Assembly: GCF_005281615.1 (NCBI RefSeq)
Contig: NZ_SZZM01000003.1
Location: 290,207 to 354,206, forward strand
Length of the DNA: 64,000 nt
Reading direction: 5' to 3'
Source of the DNA: Rhodoligotrophos defluvii
GTDB taxonomy: Bacteria; Pseudomonadota; Alphaproteobacteria; Rhizobiales; Im1
Positions 32,855 to 38,774 of the stretch are shown in pieces (the stretch's first letter is position 1; the number at the start of each line of letters is the position of its first letter). The notes beneath the pieces are model-generated. The model was not told the origin of the DNA, did not search any database, and saw only the letters and a program-made list of their open reading frames with translations. The translations under genes were made by a program, and so were the position numbers.

Positions 32855-33283
32855 TTATCGGTCTGGCTCGGAGGGTGAGGAGATCTCTTCCAGGGTCTGC
32901 TCGACATCCTCGCTCTCGCTCTTCGTGGCGAGGTCGCCCAACGACACGATACCGACCAGCCGCTGGTCATGGTCGATGACGGGCACACGCCTGATCTGGA
33001 CGTCGGCCATCTTGTCGAGCACGTCGTCGACGTCATCGTCGTCGTAGCACCACACCACCTCGTCGGTCATGGCATCCGAGACCCTGGTCTCGCTGGGCGG
33101 CTGGCCCGCCGCTGTCGCCCGTACGGCAATGTCACGGTCGGTGATCATGCCGACCAGACGATTGCCATCGCAGACCGGCAGCACACCGACGTTGAGCTGA
33201 TCCATCATGCGCGCGGCTTCGCTCAGCGGCGCGCCTGGGGAAACGACACGGACGTCACGTGTCATCACGCTTGCGATATTCAT
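32855..33283 (-). CDS. CBS domain pair protein
   Basis: A 142-residue protein made of two CBS motifs ([20 protein letters not shown] to [33 protein letters not shown] to [13 protein letters not shown]), which form one Bateman module binding adenosine nucleotides. There is no catalytic domain, so it is a sensor or adaptor. The acidic stretch [10 protein letters not shown] is unusual. ATG 33283 is set by AGGAGG just upstream; the open frame to 33337 is not needed. An EcfG-like element (GGAAC-N16-CATT) lies 75-100 bases upstream. Confidence 0.92.
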   Translation of the reverse strand: MNIASVMTRDVRVVSPGAPLSEAARMMDQLNVGVLPVCDGNRLVGMITDRDIAVRATAAGQPPSETRVSDAMTDEVVWCYDDDDVDDVLDKMADVQIRRVPVIDHDQRLVGIVSLGDLATKSESEDVEQTLEEISSPSEPDR

Positions 33284-33357
33284 GCGCATCCTCCTCATGA
33301 TGAGAGATGCCACCCGGCGGCTGGGAGCCGATTGCACACGGGCGGTCTATTTCAGGC

Positions 33358-33382
33358 AATGGCCTTCGCCCTCGATCGTTCC
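33358..33382 (-). promoter_or_regulatory. EcfG-like promoter of the CBS-DUF2267 operon (one mismatch)
   Basis: Minus strand: GGAAC (33382-33378), 16-base spacer, CATT (33361-33358). The -35 is perfect and the -10 differs at the G, so this is a weaker call. Expected leader about 68 bases. Confidence 0.4.
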
Positions 33383-33472
33383 GGATGTGTGGGGGCAAAA
33401 TAGTGGGCGGCGCGGGGATCCGAGCAAGCGAAACAGGCCGCGCGCGTTTCGCTTCGCGGCCTGTCGGCTGGA

Positions 33473-33721
33473 TCAGCTCTTTTCGGTTGTTGCCGGTTGC
33501 GGCCGATGCCCGCTTTGGGTCGGATGATTGTGCTTGTTGTGGTTGCGGCTTTCCTGATTCATGCCGCCACGGCTGACCGGCATCTCGCTTTGACGGGCCT
33601 CTCTATCCGGCGTACGGATCTCCACGTCATTGGGGTCCGTCCCGGGCTCGCCAGGCCGCGGAATGTCGGGCTTGCGCTCGAAGGTCCGCAGCTGCTGCTC
33701 ATGAGTCTTGGATCCTGCCAT
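33473..33721 (-). CDS. Small hydrophilic protein (82 aa), unknown function
   Basis: No family recognised. The protein is strongly hydrophilic, rich in Pro, Arg, Glu, His and Asn (KPDIPRPGEPGTDPNDVEIR; ESRNHNKHNHPTQSGHRPQP), without predicted folded core, signal peptide or membrane helix. Its ATG overlaps the stop of the upstream 102-aa gene (TAATG at 33719-33723), so the two are translated together. The same operon is expected to be read from the EcfG-like promoter at 34060-34084. Confidence 0.68.
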   Translation of the reverse strand: MAGSKTHEQQLRTFERKPDIPRPGEPGTDPNDVEIRTPDREARQSEMPVSRGGMNQESRNHNKHNHPTQSGHRPQPATTEKS

Positions 33722-34029
33722 TAGCGGTCTCCTCTCGACTGTTCCTCGCGACGCTGCTCGGAGGCCCGCTCGCGCGCGTCGGCCCGTTGCTCGGTCCGGT
33801 GCAAGCCTTCCATCACGTCATACGGCTCGCCGTGCTCTCCCGCCTGCCGCTGGCGCTCGTTGGGAAACCGGCTCTGATCGGTGCCCTGCAGCTCATTCCT
33901 GCCCATGATGTCGTCGGCGAGATCCGCCTCATCGAGGGTATCGCGCGGGCGCCCTGCGCCGAGGCCTGCACGGCGCGGCCCCTTCTGGCCGCGATCGCCG
34001 CCGCCCATGTGTTTTCCGGCATTGGCCAT
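33721..34029 (-). CDS. Small hydrophilic protein (102 aa), unknown function
   Basis: Begins MANAGKHMGGGDRGQKGPRR and is rich in Gly, Arg, Asp, Glu and Gln (GAGRPRDTLDEADLADDIMG; EQRADARERASEQRREEQSR), typical of a disordered stress protein. Start ATG 34029 follows GGAGG (spacing about 4); the open frame further upstream (to 34335) runs under the methyltransferase gene and is not used. Family not recognised. An EcfG-like promoter (GGAAC-N16-GGTT) places the mRNA start about 24 bases upstream. Confidence 0.7.
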   Translation of the reverse strand: MANAGKHMGGGDRGQKGPRRAGLGAGRPRDTLDEADLADDIMGRNELQGTDQSRFPNERQRQAGEHGEPYDVMEGLHRTEQRADARERASEQRREEQSRGDR

Positions 34030-34059
34030 GTCATGTCCTCCATTTGCCTTTGAAGGGGG

Positions 34060-34084
34060 AACCCGAGCATAGGGGCACGGTTCC
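34060..34084 (-). promoter_or_regulatory. EcfG-like promoter of the two small hydrophilic protein genes
   Basis: Minus strand: GGAAC (34084-34080), 16-base spacer, GGTT (34063-34060). Same one-base variant of the -10 as in the two divergent promoters at 18573 and 23186. Leader about 24 bases. Confidence 0.6.
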
Positions 34085-34139
34085 AAAAGCCACGGGCACC
34101 TGCTATGGCGACATTTCGCCCGACCGGAAGCCCCAGGCC

Positions 34140-34937
34140 ATGAAGCAGAACAAATACGATGATCCCGCATTCTTCGCCGCCTATCGCGACATGCAGCGAT
34201 CTCGGGAGGGGCTGGAAGCGGCTGGAGAATGGCCGGCCTTCCGCACCATGCTGCCGCCGTTTCGGGACAAGCGGGTTCTCGATCTCGGCTGCGGCTTCGG
34301 CTGGCACTGCCGCTATGCCCGCGCGGAGGGGGCACGGTCGGTGGTCGGGGTCGATCTGTCGGAGAGGATGCTGGCCCAGGCCCGGGTGCTCGGAACCGAC
34401 CCTGCCGTTCGCTACGAGAACGCGGCCATAGAGGATTTGGCCTTCCCCGACGGTTCTTTCGATGTGGTGCTCAGCTCGCTTGCCCTGCACTACGTGGCGG
34501 ACGTCCGATCGGTTTGCGTGAAGGTCTACCGCTGGCTCACCCCGGGCGGAGCTTTCGTCTTCTCGGTGGAACATCCGATCTTCACCGCGCGGGCGGCGCA
34601 GGACTGGCACTACGGTGCCGATGGCGAGCGCCTCCACTGGCCGGTGGACGACTACCAGCATGAAGGTCTGCGGCGGACCAGCTGGCTCGCGGAGAATGTG
34701 GCCAAATATCACAGGACCATAGCCGGTTATCTCAATCCGCTGCTCGAATGCGGCTTCATCCTGCGCCGGATCGAAGAGCCGGTGCCCGCGGCGGAAACAC
34801 GCGCGCGAGACCTCGCGCGCGACCCGGCCCTGAAGGACGAATGGCGGCGGCCGATGTTCCTGCTGGCTCGCGCCGACAGACCCGAGCATGAGCATGGCAA
34901 ATATGCGATCGCCTTTCATGGAGGATGGGCCTATTGA
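34140..34937 (+). CDS. Class I SAM-dependent methyltransferase
   Basis: A 265-residue Rossmann methyltransferase. The SAM motif I is VLDLGCGFGWHCRYA; motif post-I ends in VVGVDLSERML; acidic loop AAIEDLAFPDGSFDVVLSSLALHY. It resembles small-molecule methyltransferases of the UbiE/Methyltransf_11 type; substrate unknown. ATG 34140 (MKQNKYDDPAFFAAYRDM) is preferred to an upstream open frame. It ends one base before the tandem operator region of the HigBA-like locus, on the same strand; whether it reads through is not clear. Confidence 0.88.
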   Translation: MKQNKYDDPAFFAAYRDMQRSREGLEAAGEWPAFRTMLPPFRDKRVLDLGCGFGWHCRYARAEGARSVVGVDLSERMLAQARVLGTDPAVRYENAAIEDLAFPDGSFDVVLSSLALHYVADVRSVCVKVYRWLTPGGAFVFSVEHPIFTARAAQDWHYGADGERLHWPVDDYQHEGLRRTSWLAENVAKYHRTIAGYLNPLLECGFILRRIEEPVPAAETRARDLARDPALKDEWRRPMFLLARADRPEHEHGKYAIAFHGGWAY

Positions 34938-34994
34938 TGCTCCCCGAAATGGGAACACGGGCCTCTTGCATGTTCCCAAAATTGGGAACATAAT
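34938..34994 (+). promoter_or_regulatory. Promoter with two tandem palindromic operators (HigBA-type autoregulation)
   Basis: Site 2: TGTTCCC (34971-34977), 6 bases, GGGAACA (34984-34990); the symmetry extends to 10-base arms 34970-34979 / 34982-34991 around two bases. Site 1: TGCTCCC (34938-34944), 6 bases, GGGAACA (34951-34957), one mismatch. The sites are 33 bases apart, about three helical turns. Site 2 fills the spacer of a promoter-like pair: TTGCAT (34966-34971), 17 bases, CATAAT (34989-34994, 5/6 of the -10 consensus). A bound repressor would block polymerase. The mRNA would begin just before ATG 35007, almost without leader. Confidence 0.75.
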
Positions 34995-35006
34995 GCGCAG
35001 GCATTC

Positions 35007-35354
35007 ATGATCGTGGTCGGCACGTCCGTGCTGGTGGATTTTGGCAGCCGTCACCCGGAGGCCGAGGCCGCCTTGCGCGCGCTGAACGGCTTGCTCCGGG
35101 AGGCAGCCTGGACCGATCGTACCGATGTCGAACGGGAATGCGGCGCCGTCGCGCAAGCCGGCGCCGATGGGCGGGTGGTGCTTGAGCTTGCGGATGTAGG
35201 CTGCCGCGTCACCCTGTGGGTCAATTACGAGTTGGGGGTGGTGCGTATCGCATCTGCCACGGAAACCGCCAAGGCGGGATCAGATGGAACAAAATCTCGA
35301 CAAAGCGGTCAGGCCGATCAGGAGCGAGGCGGACTACCGCGCCGCCCTCGCTGA
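35007..35354 (+). CDS. Degenerate HigB-like (RelE-fold) toxin ORF
   Basis: A 115-residue ORF lined up by eye with HigB host-inhibition toxins: the start VLVDFGSRHPEAEAALRALN fits the family's LxDFxxRHPDAExxLxAW, followed by AAWTDRTDVERE, GRVVLEL and VTLWVNYELGVVRI, which match the W, VVFNI and INY-VVYIR positions. The catalytic C-terminal THxEYD region is replaced by ASATETAKAGS, and the usual basic residues near the N terminus are VGTS instead. So the fold may be kept while the mRNA-cleaving site is lost; I could not restore it by reading another frame. It is followed by, and overlaps by 71 bases, a gene beginning with a HigA antitoxin. An alternative is a small unrelated protein, but position and operators argue for toxin ancestry. 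Confidence 0.6.
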   Translation: MIVVGTSVLVDFGSRHPEAEAALRALNGLLREAAWTDRTDVERECGAVAQAGADGRVVLELADVGCRVTLWVNYELGVVRIASATETAKAGSDGTKSRQSGQADQERGGLPRRPR

Positions 35355-36429
35355 AATCGACGAATTGTTCGCGGCTGAGCCGGGCAGTACGGAAGCGGAC
35401 CGACTGGAGGTGCTGTGCATCCTGGTTGCCGAGTACGAGCGGAAGACCCATCCGGTCGCGCCGCCGGATCCGGTGGAGTTCCTGTCCTTCGCCATGCGGG
35501 CGCAGGGGCGTACCCAGGCGGATCTGGCCGAAGTGCTGGGCTCGCGCTCGCGCGCGTCGGAAGTTCTGAGCCGCAAGCGGCATCTCTCCGCCGATATGAT
35601 CGCAAAGCTTTCGGAGCGTTGGTCCTTGCCTCGGGACCTGTTGTCTGCCCCCTATGCAATCGCCACCGGCGCGCGTCAGGCGGCGCGCCGCGCCTTCGCC
35701 GCGGCGGTAATCGTCCTGGCCGTCGCGACGGCCGGTATCGGAGGTGTGTTCTGGAGCTATGGGCGGGAGCTGCCCAGCATGGCCGAGATCACGCACTACA
35801 CGCCGCCCGAGCTCGCCCGTTACGATGCCGACGGCCGGCTCGTCGAGTATCGGCGGTTCGTGCCCCTGTCGCAAATCCCGCCCCACGTGGTGAAGGCGTT
35901 TCTCGCGGCAGAAGATCAGGACTACTATGCGCATGCAGGTTATAGCCTGCCGGCGATCATGCGGGCAGCGATGCAGAATCTCGCGGGCGTCGGTTCCGGC
36001 CGCAAGCCCTCGGGAGGGTCCACCATCACCCAGCAGCTGGCGAAAAATCTCGTGCTCACTGGCGAGGCGCCGTCGCTCGACCGCAAGATCAAGGAGCTCA
36101 TCCTGGCATCTCGGCTCGAGCGCGCGCTCAGCAAGGACCGTATCCTGGAGCTTTACTTGAACCAGATCTATTTCGGCGGACACGCCTTTGGCATAGCCGC
36201 GGCCGCGCAGCAGTATTTCGGCAAGCGGCCGGACGAGCTCAGCATCGCCGAGGCTGCCTATCTCGCCGCCCTGCCCAAGGCACCGAACCATTACCGGTTG
36301 GATGTCGCTGATAACCGCGCACGCGCCAAGGAGCGGCGCGATTGGGTGCTGCGCCGCATGGCGGATGACGGACTGATCACTGTGTCCGCCGCCCATTTCG
36401 CGCAAGCGGAGCCGCTGACCCGTCACTAG
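35284..36429 (+). CDS. HigA antitoxin fused to a membrane-anchored peptidoglycan glycosyltransferase (GT51)
   Basis: A single 381-residue frame. Residues 1-122 are a HigA-type antitoxin: RSEADYRAALAEIDELFA, DRLEVLCILVAEYE, THPVAPPDPVEFLSFAMRAQ and the XRE helix-turn-helix RTQADLAEVLGSRSRASEVL with SRKRHLSADMIAKLSE. Residues about 138-157 form one membrane helix after a basic stretch (ARQAARR), predicting DNA-binding domain inside and the rest outside. Residues about 175-365 are a complete GT51 domain with EDQDYYAH (Glu210), GGSTITQQ (244-251), RKIKE (267-271) and ILELYLNQIYFGG. There is no transpeptidase domain; the protein stops just after GT51. The GT51 part closely resembles that of PBP1A at 1-2236. 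Expected action: polymerise lipid II while binding its own operators (34938-34990) at the membrane. ATG 35284 follows AAGGCGGG. Confidence 0.9.
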   Translation: MEQNLDKAVRPIRSEADYRAALAEIDELFAAEPGSTEADRLEVLCILVAEYERKTHPVAPPDPVEFLSFAMRAQGRTQADLAEVLGSRSRASEVLSRKRHLSADMIAKLSERWSLPRDLLSAPYAIATGARQAARRAFAAAVIVLAVATAGIGGVFWSYGRELPSMAEITHYTPPELARYDADGRLVEYRRFVPLSQIPPHVVKAFLAAEDQDYYAHAGYSLPAIMRAAMQNLAGVGSGRKPSGGSTITQQLAKNLVLTGEAPSLDRKIKELILASRLERALSKDRILELYLNQIYFGGHAFGIAAAAQQYFGKRPDELSIAEAAYLAALPKAPNHYRLDVADNRARAKERRDWVLRRMADDGLITVSAAHFAQAEPLTRH

Positions 36430-36526
36430 AGCGCTTCCGCTTTTCTTCGAATCGGGGATCCGCTCTAAGCTGTTACTTGGTCGCATTTTCTTCACGCGAA
36501 CCGGTCTCCACTTCGCTCGAAAATGC
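36428..36526. repeat. Dispersed intergenic palindromic repeat of Rhizobiales type
   Basis: Two adjoining inverted repeats right after the HigA-GT51 stop: AGAGCG (36428-36433) / CGCTCT (36461-36466), and GCATTTTC (36483-36490) / GAAAATGC (36519-36526) with inner GCGAA (36496-36500) / TTCGC (36512-36516). The sequence (TTCACGCGAACCGGT core) resembles a repeat found between genes across Rhizobiales. It may also end the upstream transcript. The rest of 36430-36741 has no gene; it holds the operator at 36647-36672. Confidence 0.65.
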
Positions 36527-36646
36527 TTTAGGCTTGACGAGCCTGAACTCGGCGTTCAGCCGACGCATGTTGGCGCCGGGGAGCGCAGCTGGCGTAACTT
36601 GGCCCACCACCTGCGGCCATGGCTTTGCTCGGCTCACGGCAGGACC

Positions 36647-36672
36647 TTGACAATCATACCTACTAGTTGGTA
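36647..36672 (+). promoter_or_regulatory. Possible promoter with overlapping palindromic operator before the VOC gene
   Basis: TTGACA (36647-36652) is a consensus -35. Inside the spacer is the near-perfect 16-base palindrome at 36657-36672 (TACC-t-ACTAGT-t-GGTA, one mismatched pair), of the shape bound by TetR- or HxlR-family regulators. The -10 is poor. No such regulator gene is in this window. Confidence 0.45.
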
Positions 36673-36741
36673 CGTTGAAATCAACTTAGATGGCCAGAGA
36701 TGTTTCGCGACCATACGCCCCCACCGCCAGGAGGAACGCAC

Positions 36742-37221
36742 ATGATCAGGCAGAAGATTACCCCGGTGCTCTGGTTCGACAACAACGCCGAGGCGGCTGT
36801 CAACTTCTACATCGCGCTGTTCGAGAACTCGCGCATCACCGGCATCACCAGGTATGGGGACGCCGCGCCGGGACCGAAAGGTGATGTGATGTCGATTGGC
36901 TTTGAGCTCGCGGGCCAGACCTTTGCGGCCATCAATGGCGGACCGAGCTTCACATTCAGCCCGGCCGTCTCGTTCTTCATCCATTGCGACACCCAAGCGG
37001 AGATCGACCATTTCTGGGACAAGTTGCTTCCAGGCGGCGCGCCTCAGCAATGCGGCTGGATCACGGACCGCTTCGGTCTGGTCTGGCAAGTCAACTACAC
37101 CGGGGTCATCGAAATGTTGCAAGATCCCGATCCCGTCCGGGCCGACCGGGTGATGCAGGCCATGATGCCGATGACGAAGATCGAGATCGCCAAGCTCAAG
37201 GCTGCCTACGAAGGCGCGTGA
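36742..37221 (+). CDS. VOC family protein (PhnB / 3-demethylubiquinone methyltransferase-like fold)
   Basis: A 159-residue glyoxalase-fold protein: ITPVLWFDNNAEAAVNFYIALFENSRITGITRYG, GQTFAAINGGPSFTFSPAVSFFI, WGITDRFGLVWQV-type ending (CGWITDRFGLVWQVNYTG). These PhnB-like proteins are often named 3-demethylubiquinone methyltransferase but have no SAM motif; substrate unknown. ATG 36742 follows AGGAGG (36729-36734). Its 3' end overlaps the convergent xthA gene by 26 bases. Confidence 0.88.
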   Translation: MIRQKITPVLWFDNNAEAAVNFYIALFENSRITGITRYGDAAPGPKGDVMSIGFELAGQTFAAINGGPSFTFSPAVSFFIHCDTQAEIDHFWDKLLPGGAPQQCGWITDRFGLVWQVNYTGVIEMLQDPDPVRADRVMQAMMPMTKIEIAKLKAAYEGA

Positions 37222-38050
37222 GCCGCGGCCGTGGCCGGCCTGTGCTGATCTTCCCGACCTGGCCGGCATCCCTGCCCTGCTCGGCCAGGGTGATCCAGGC
37301 CGGGGCATGGTCGCTGGCGTGTTCCCATCCGCGCACCTCCCGGTCCACCCCCGCCATGCGCAGGCGGTCGGCGATGGATGGGCTGAGCAGGAGGTGGTCC
37401 AGGCGCAGCCCGGCATTCCGCCCCCAGGCATTGCGAAAATAATCCCAGAATGTATAGATCCGCTCGTTCGGATGAAGCTTGCGGAGCGCATCCGTCCAGC
37501 CCTGGGCCAACAGCTCGTGAAAGGCCGCGCGCACTTCGGGCCGGAACAGCGCGTCGTCCACCCAGCGCTCCGGCTTGTAGACGTCGATCTCCGTGGGCAT
37601 GACATTGAAGTCTCCGGCGAGGATCACCGGGGCGCCGGTCGCCAGCAGTTCCGCCGCATAAGCGATCAACCGGTCGAGCCAGCGCAGCTTGTAATCGAAT
37701 TTCGGCCCAGGCGCCGGGTTGCCGTTGGGCACATAAGCACAGCCGATGAGCACGCCGTTCACCGCAGCCTCGATGTAGCGGCTGTGGTGGTCGTCATCGC
37801 CACCCGGCAGCGCGCGTCGGGTGAGGACCGGTTCCCGCCCGCGCGCCAATATGGCGACCCCGTTCCAGCTCTTCTGGCCTTGCCAGACCGCGCCATAGCC
37901 GGCCTGCTCGAGCGCGGTCGCCGGAAATTTCTCGTGAGCCGCCTTCAGCTCCTGCAGGCAGACCACGTCGGGCACAGCTTCGCCGAGCCAGCGCAGCAGG
38001 ACCGGCAGGCGTCCATTGATCCCGTTCACGTTAAATGTCGCGATCTTCAC
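37196..38050 (-). CDS. xthA: Exodeoxyribonuclease III
   Basis: AP endonuclease / 3'-5' exonuclease of base-excision repair, 284 residues. Motifs: KIATFNVNGINGRLP (Asn), VVCLQELKA (metal Glu), YVPNGNP, LAGDFNVMPTEIDVY (Asp/Asn), RLDHLLLSP and catalytic ASDHAPAW. The C-terminal extension of about 25 residues beyond the catalytic SDH motif is basic and Arg-rich; its coding part overlaps the VOC gene on the other strand. Confidence 0.94.
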   Translation of the reverse strand: MKIATFNVNGINGRLPVLLRWLGEAVPDVVCLQELKAAHEKFPATALEQAGYGAVWQGQKSWNGVAILARGREPVLTRRALPGGDDDHHSRYIEAAVNGVLIGCAYVPNGNPAPGPKFDYKLRWLDRLIAYAAELLATGAPVILAGDFNVMPTEIDVYKPERWVDDALFRPEVRAAFHELLAQGWTDALRKLHPNERIYTFWDYFRNAWGRNAGLRLDHLLLSPSIADRLRMAGVDREVRGWEHASDHAPAWITLAEQGRDAGQVGKISTGRPRPRLTRLRRQP

Positions 38051-38150
38051 CGGGCGAACTCAACCTTTCCCAGTATTCTACTTCATCAAGCATAGAAAAA
38101 TGCCGCCCTCGCCGCCGTACGGCAAAGCATCACGCTTGGACAAGCAAACC

Positions 38151-38180
38151 TTGACATATTTACGTCCTTTTTACTATCTA
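38151..38180 (+). promoter_or_regulatory. Probable sigma-70 promoter of the orphan gene pair
   Basis: TTGACA (38151-38156), 18-base spacer, TATCTA (38175-38180), in an A/T-rich stretch unlike the surrounding DNA. It points toward the orphan genes at 38194 and 38775. Confidence 0.5.
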
Positions 38181-38193
38181 AGGTTGCAAAAAC

Positions 38194-38700
38194 TTGCTGT
38201 CCCCGTTCGTCCGTAACGGGGGGGTCGATTTGAGAGCTGGATCTGTGAAAGCCTCGGGAGAGCGGGGAATCGTCCCCGAACAGAACGCCTCGTCCGATAT
38301 GGGCATGCTGGGGCCCATCATGATGTTCGGCGTGCTGCCGGGCATATTCACGGTTGCAGGATCGGTGGCAGCGGCCGTGATCGAGGCGAAATCTGCCATG
38401 GCGACGACAACGGCCAAAAATGAGGCGGACAAGCATGCGCTGGAAGAGGCGGCCGTGGCCAAACAGGTGGAGACCGCAACAAAGCTCTATCTCGACCATT
38501 CGCCGCAAAGCGATCAAGACCTTATTCGGCTGGCGCACGCGCATCTCATCGACCCGAAATATCTGGACGGGCTTGGCTACACCACCGATCGATCCGGCGG
38601 GCATAGCACTCCCTCCGGGCAAGCCGACGACGCAAACCACGCACATCAGGCCTCTGATCAACCGTCGCACATTGATGCAAGTTGGTTCAGTGTTGCTTAA
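38194..38700 (+). CDS. Hypothetical membrane protein (168 aa), orphan
   Basis: No family recognised. There is one hydrophobic region (GMLGPIMMFGVLPGIFTVAGSVAAAVIEA), then a charged alpha-helical stretch (TTTAKNEADKHALEEAAVAKQVETATKLYL) and a hydrophilic, His-rich tail ending HIDASWFSVA. The start is uncertain: TTG 38194 gives the longest frame but would be nearly leaderless; TTG 38230 has a G-rich site upstream; GTG 38245 and ATG 38299 are other options. Base composition is less G/C-rich than its neighbours. It pairs with the next gene, which has the same design: a hydrophobic segment then a helical, His-rich tail. Confidence 0.6.
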   Translation: MLSPFVRNGGVDLRAGSVKASGERGIVPEQNASSDMGMLGPIMMFGVLPGIFTVAGSVAAAVIEAKSAMATTTAKNEADKHALEEAAVAKQVETATKLYLDHSPQSDQDLIRLAHAHLIDPKYLDGLGYTTDRSGGHSTPSGQADDANHAHQASDQPSHIDASWFSVA

Positions 38701-38774
38701 TGCGTACGTAAAGTTTGGGTTTGTTTTTGTGTCTCCGTTTTTTGTTCGTCTTGATTTCAGTCAAGGAGATTTAG

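Noticed and set aside
35284-36429. That the HigA-GT51 fusion is a frameshift or assembly chimera
   Set aside because: The junction lies inside a smooth coding sequence (basic stretch, then membrane helix) with no homopolymer slip; both domains are complete and codon use is uniform. Read-level data would still be the final test.
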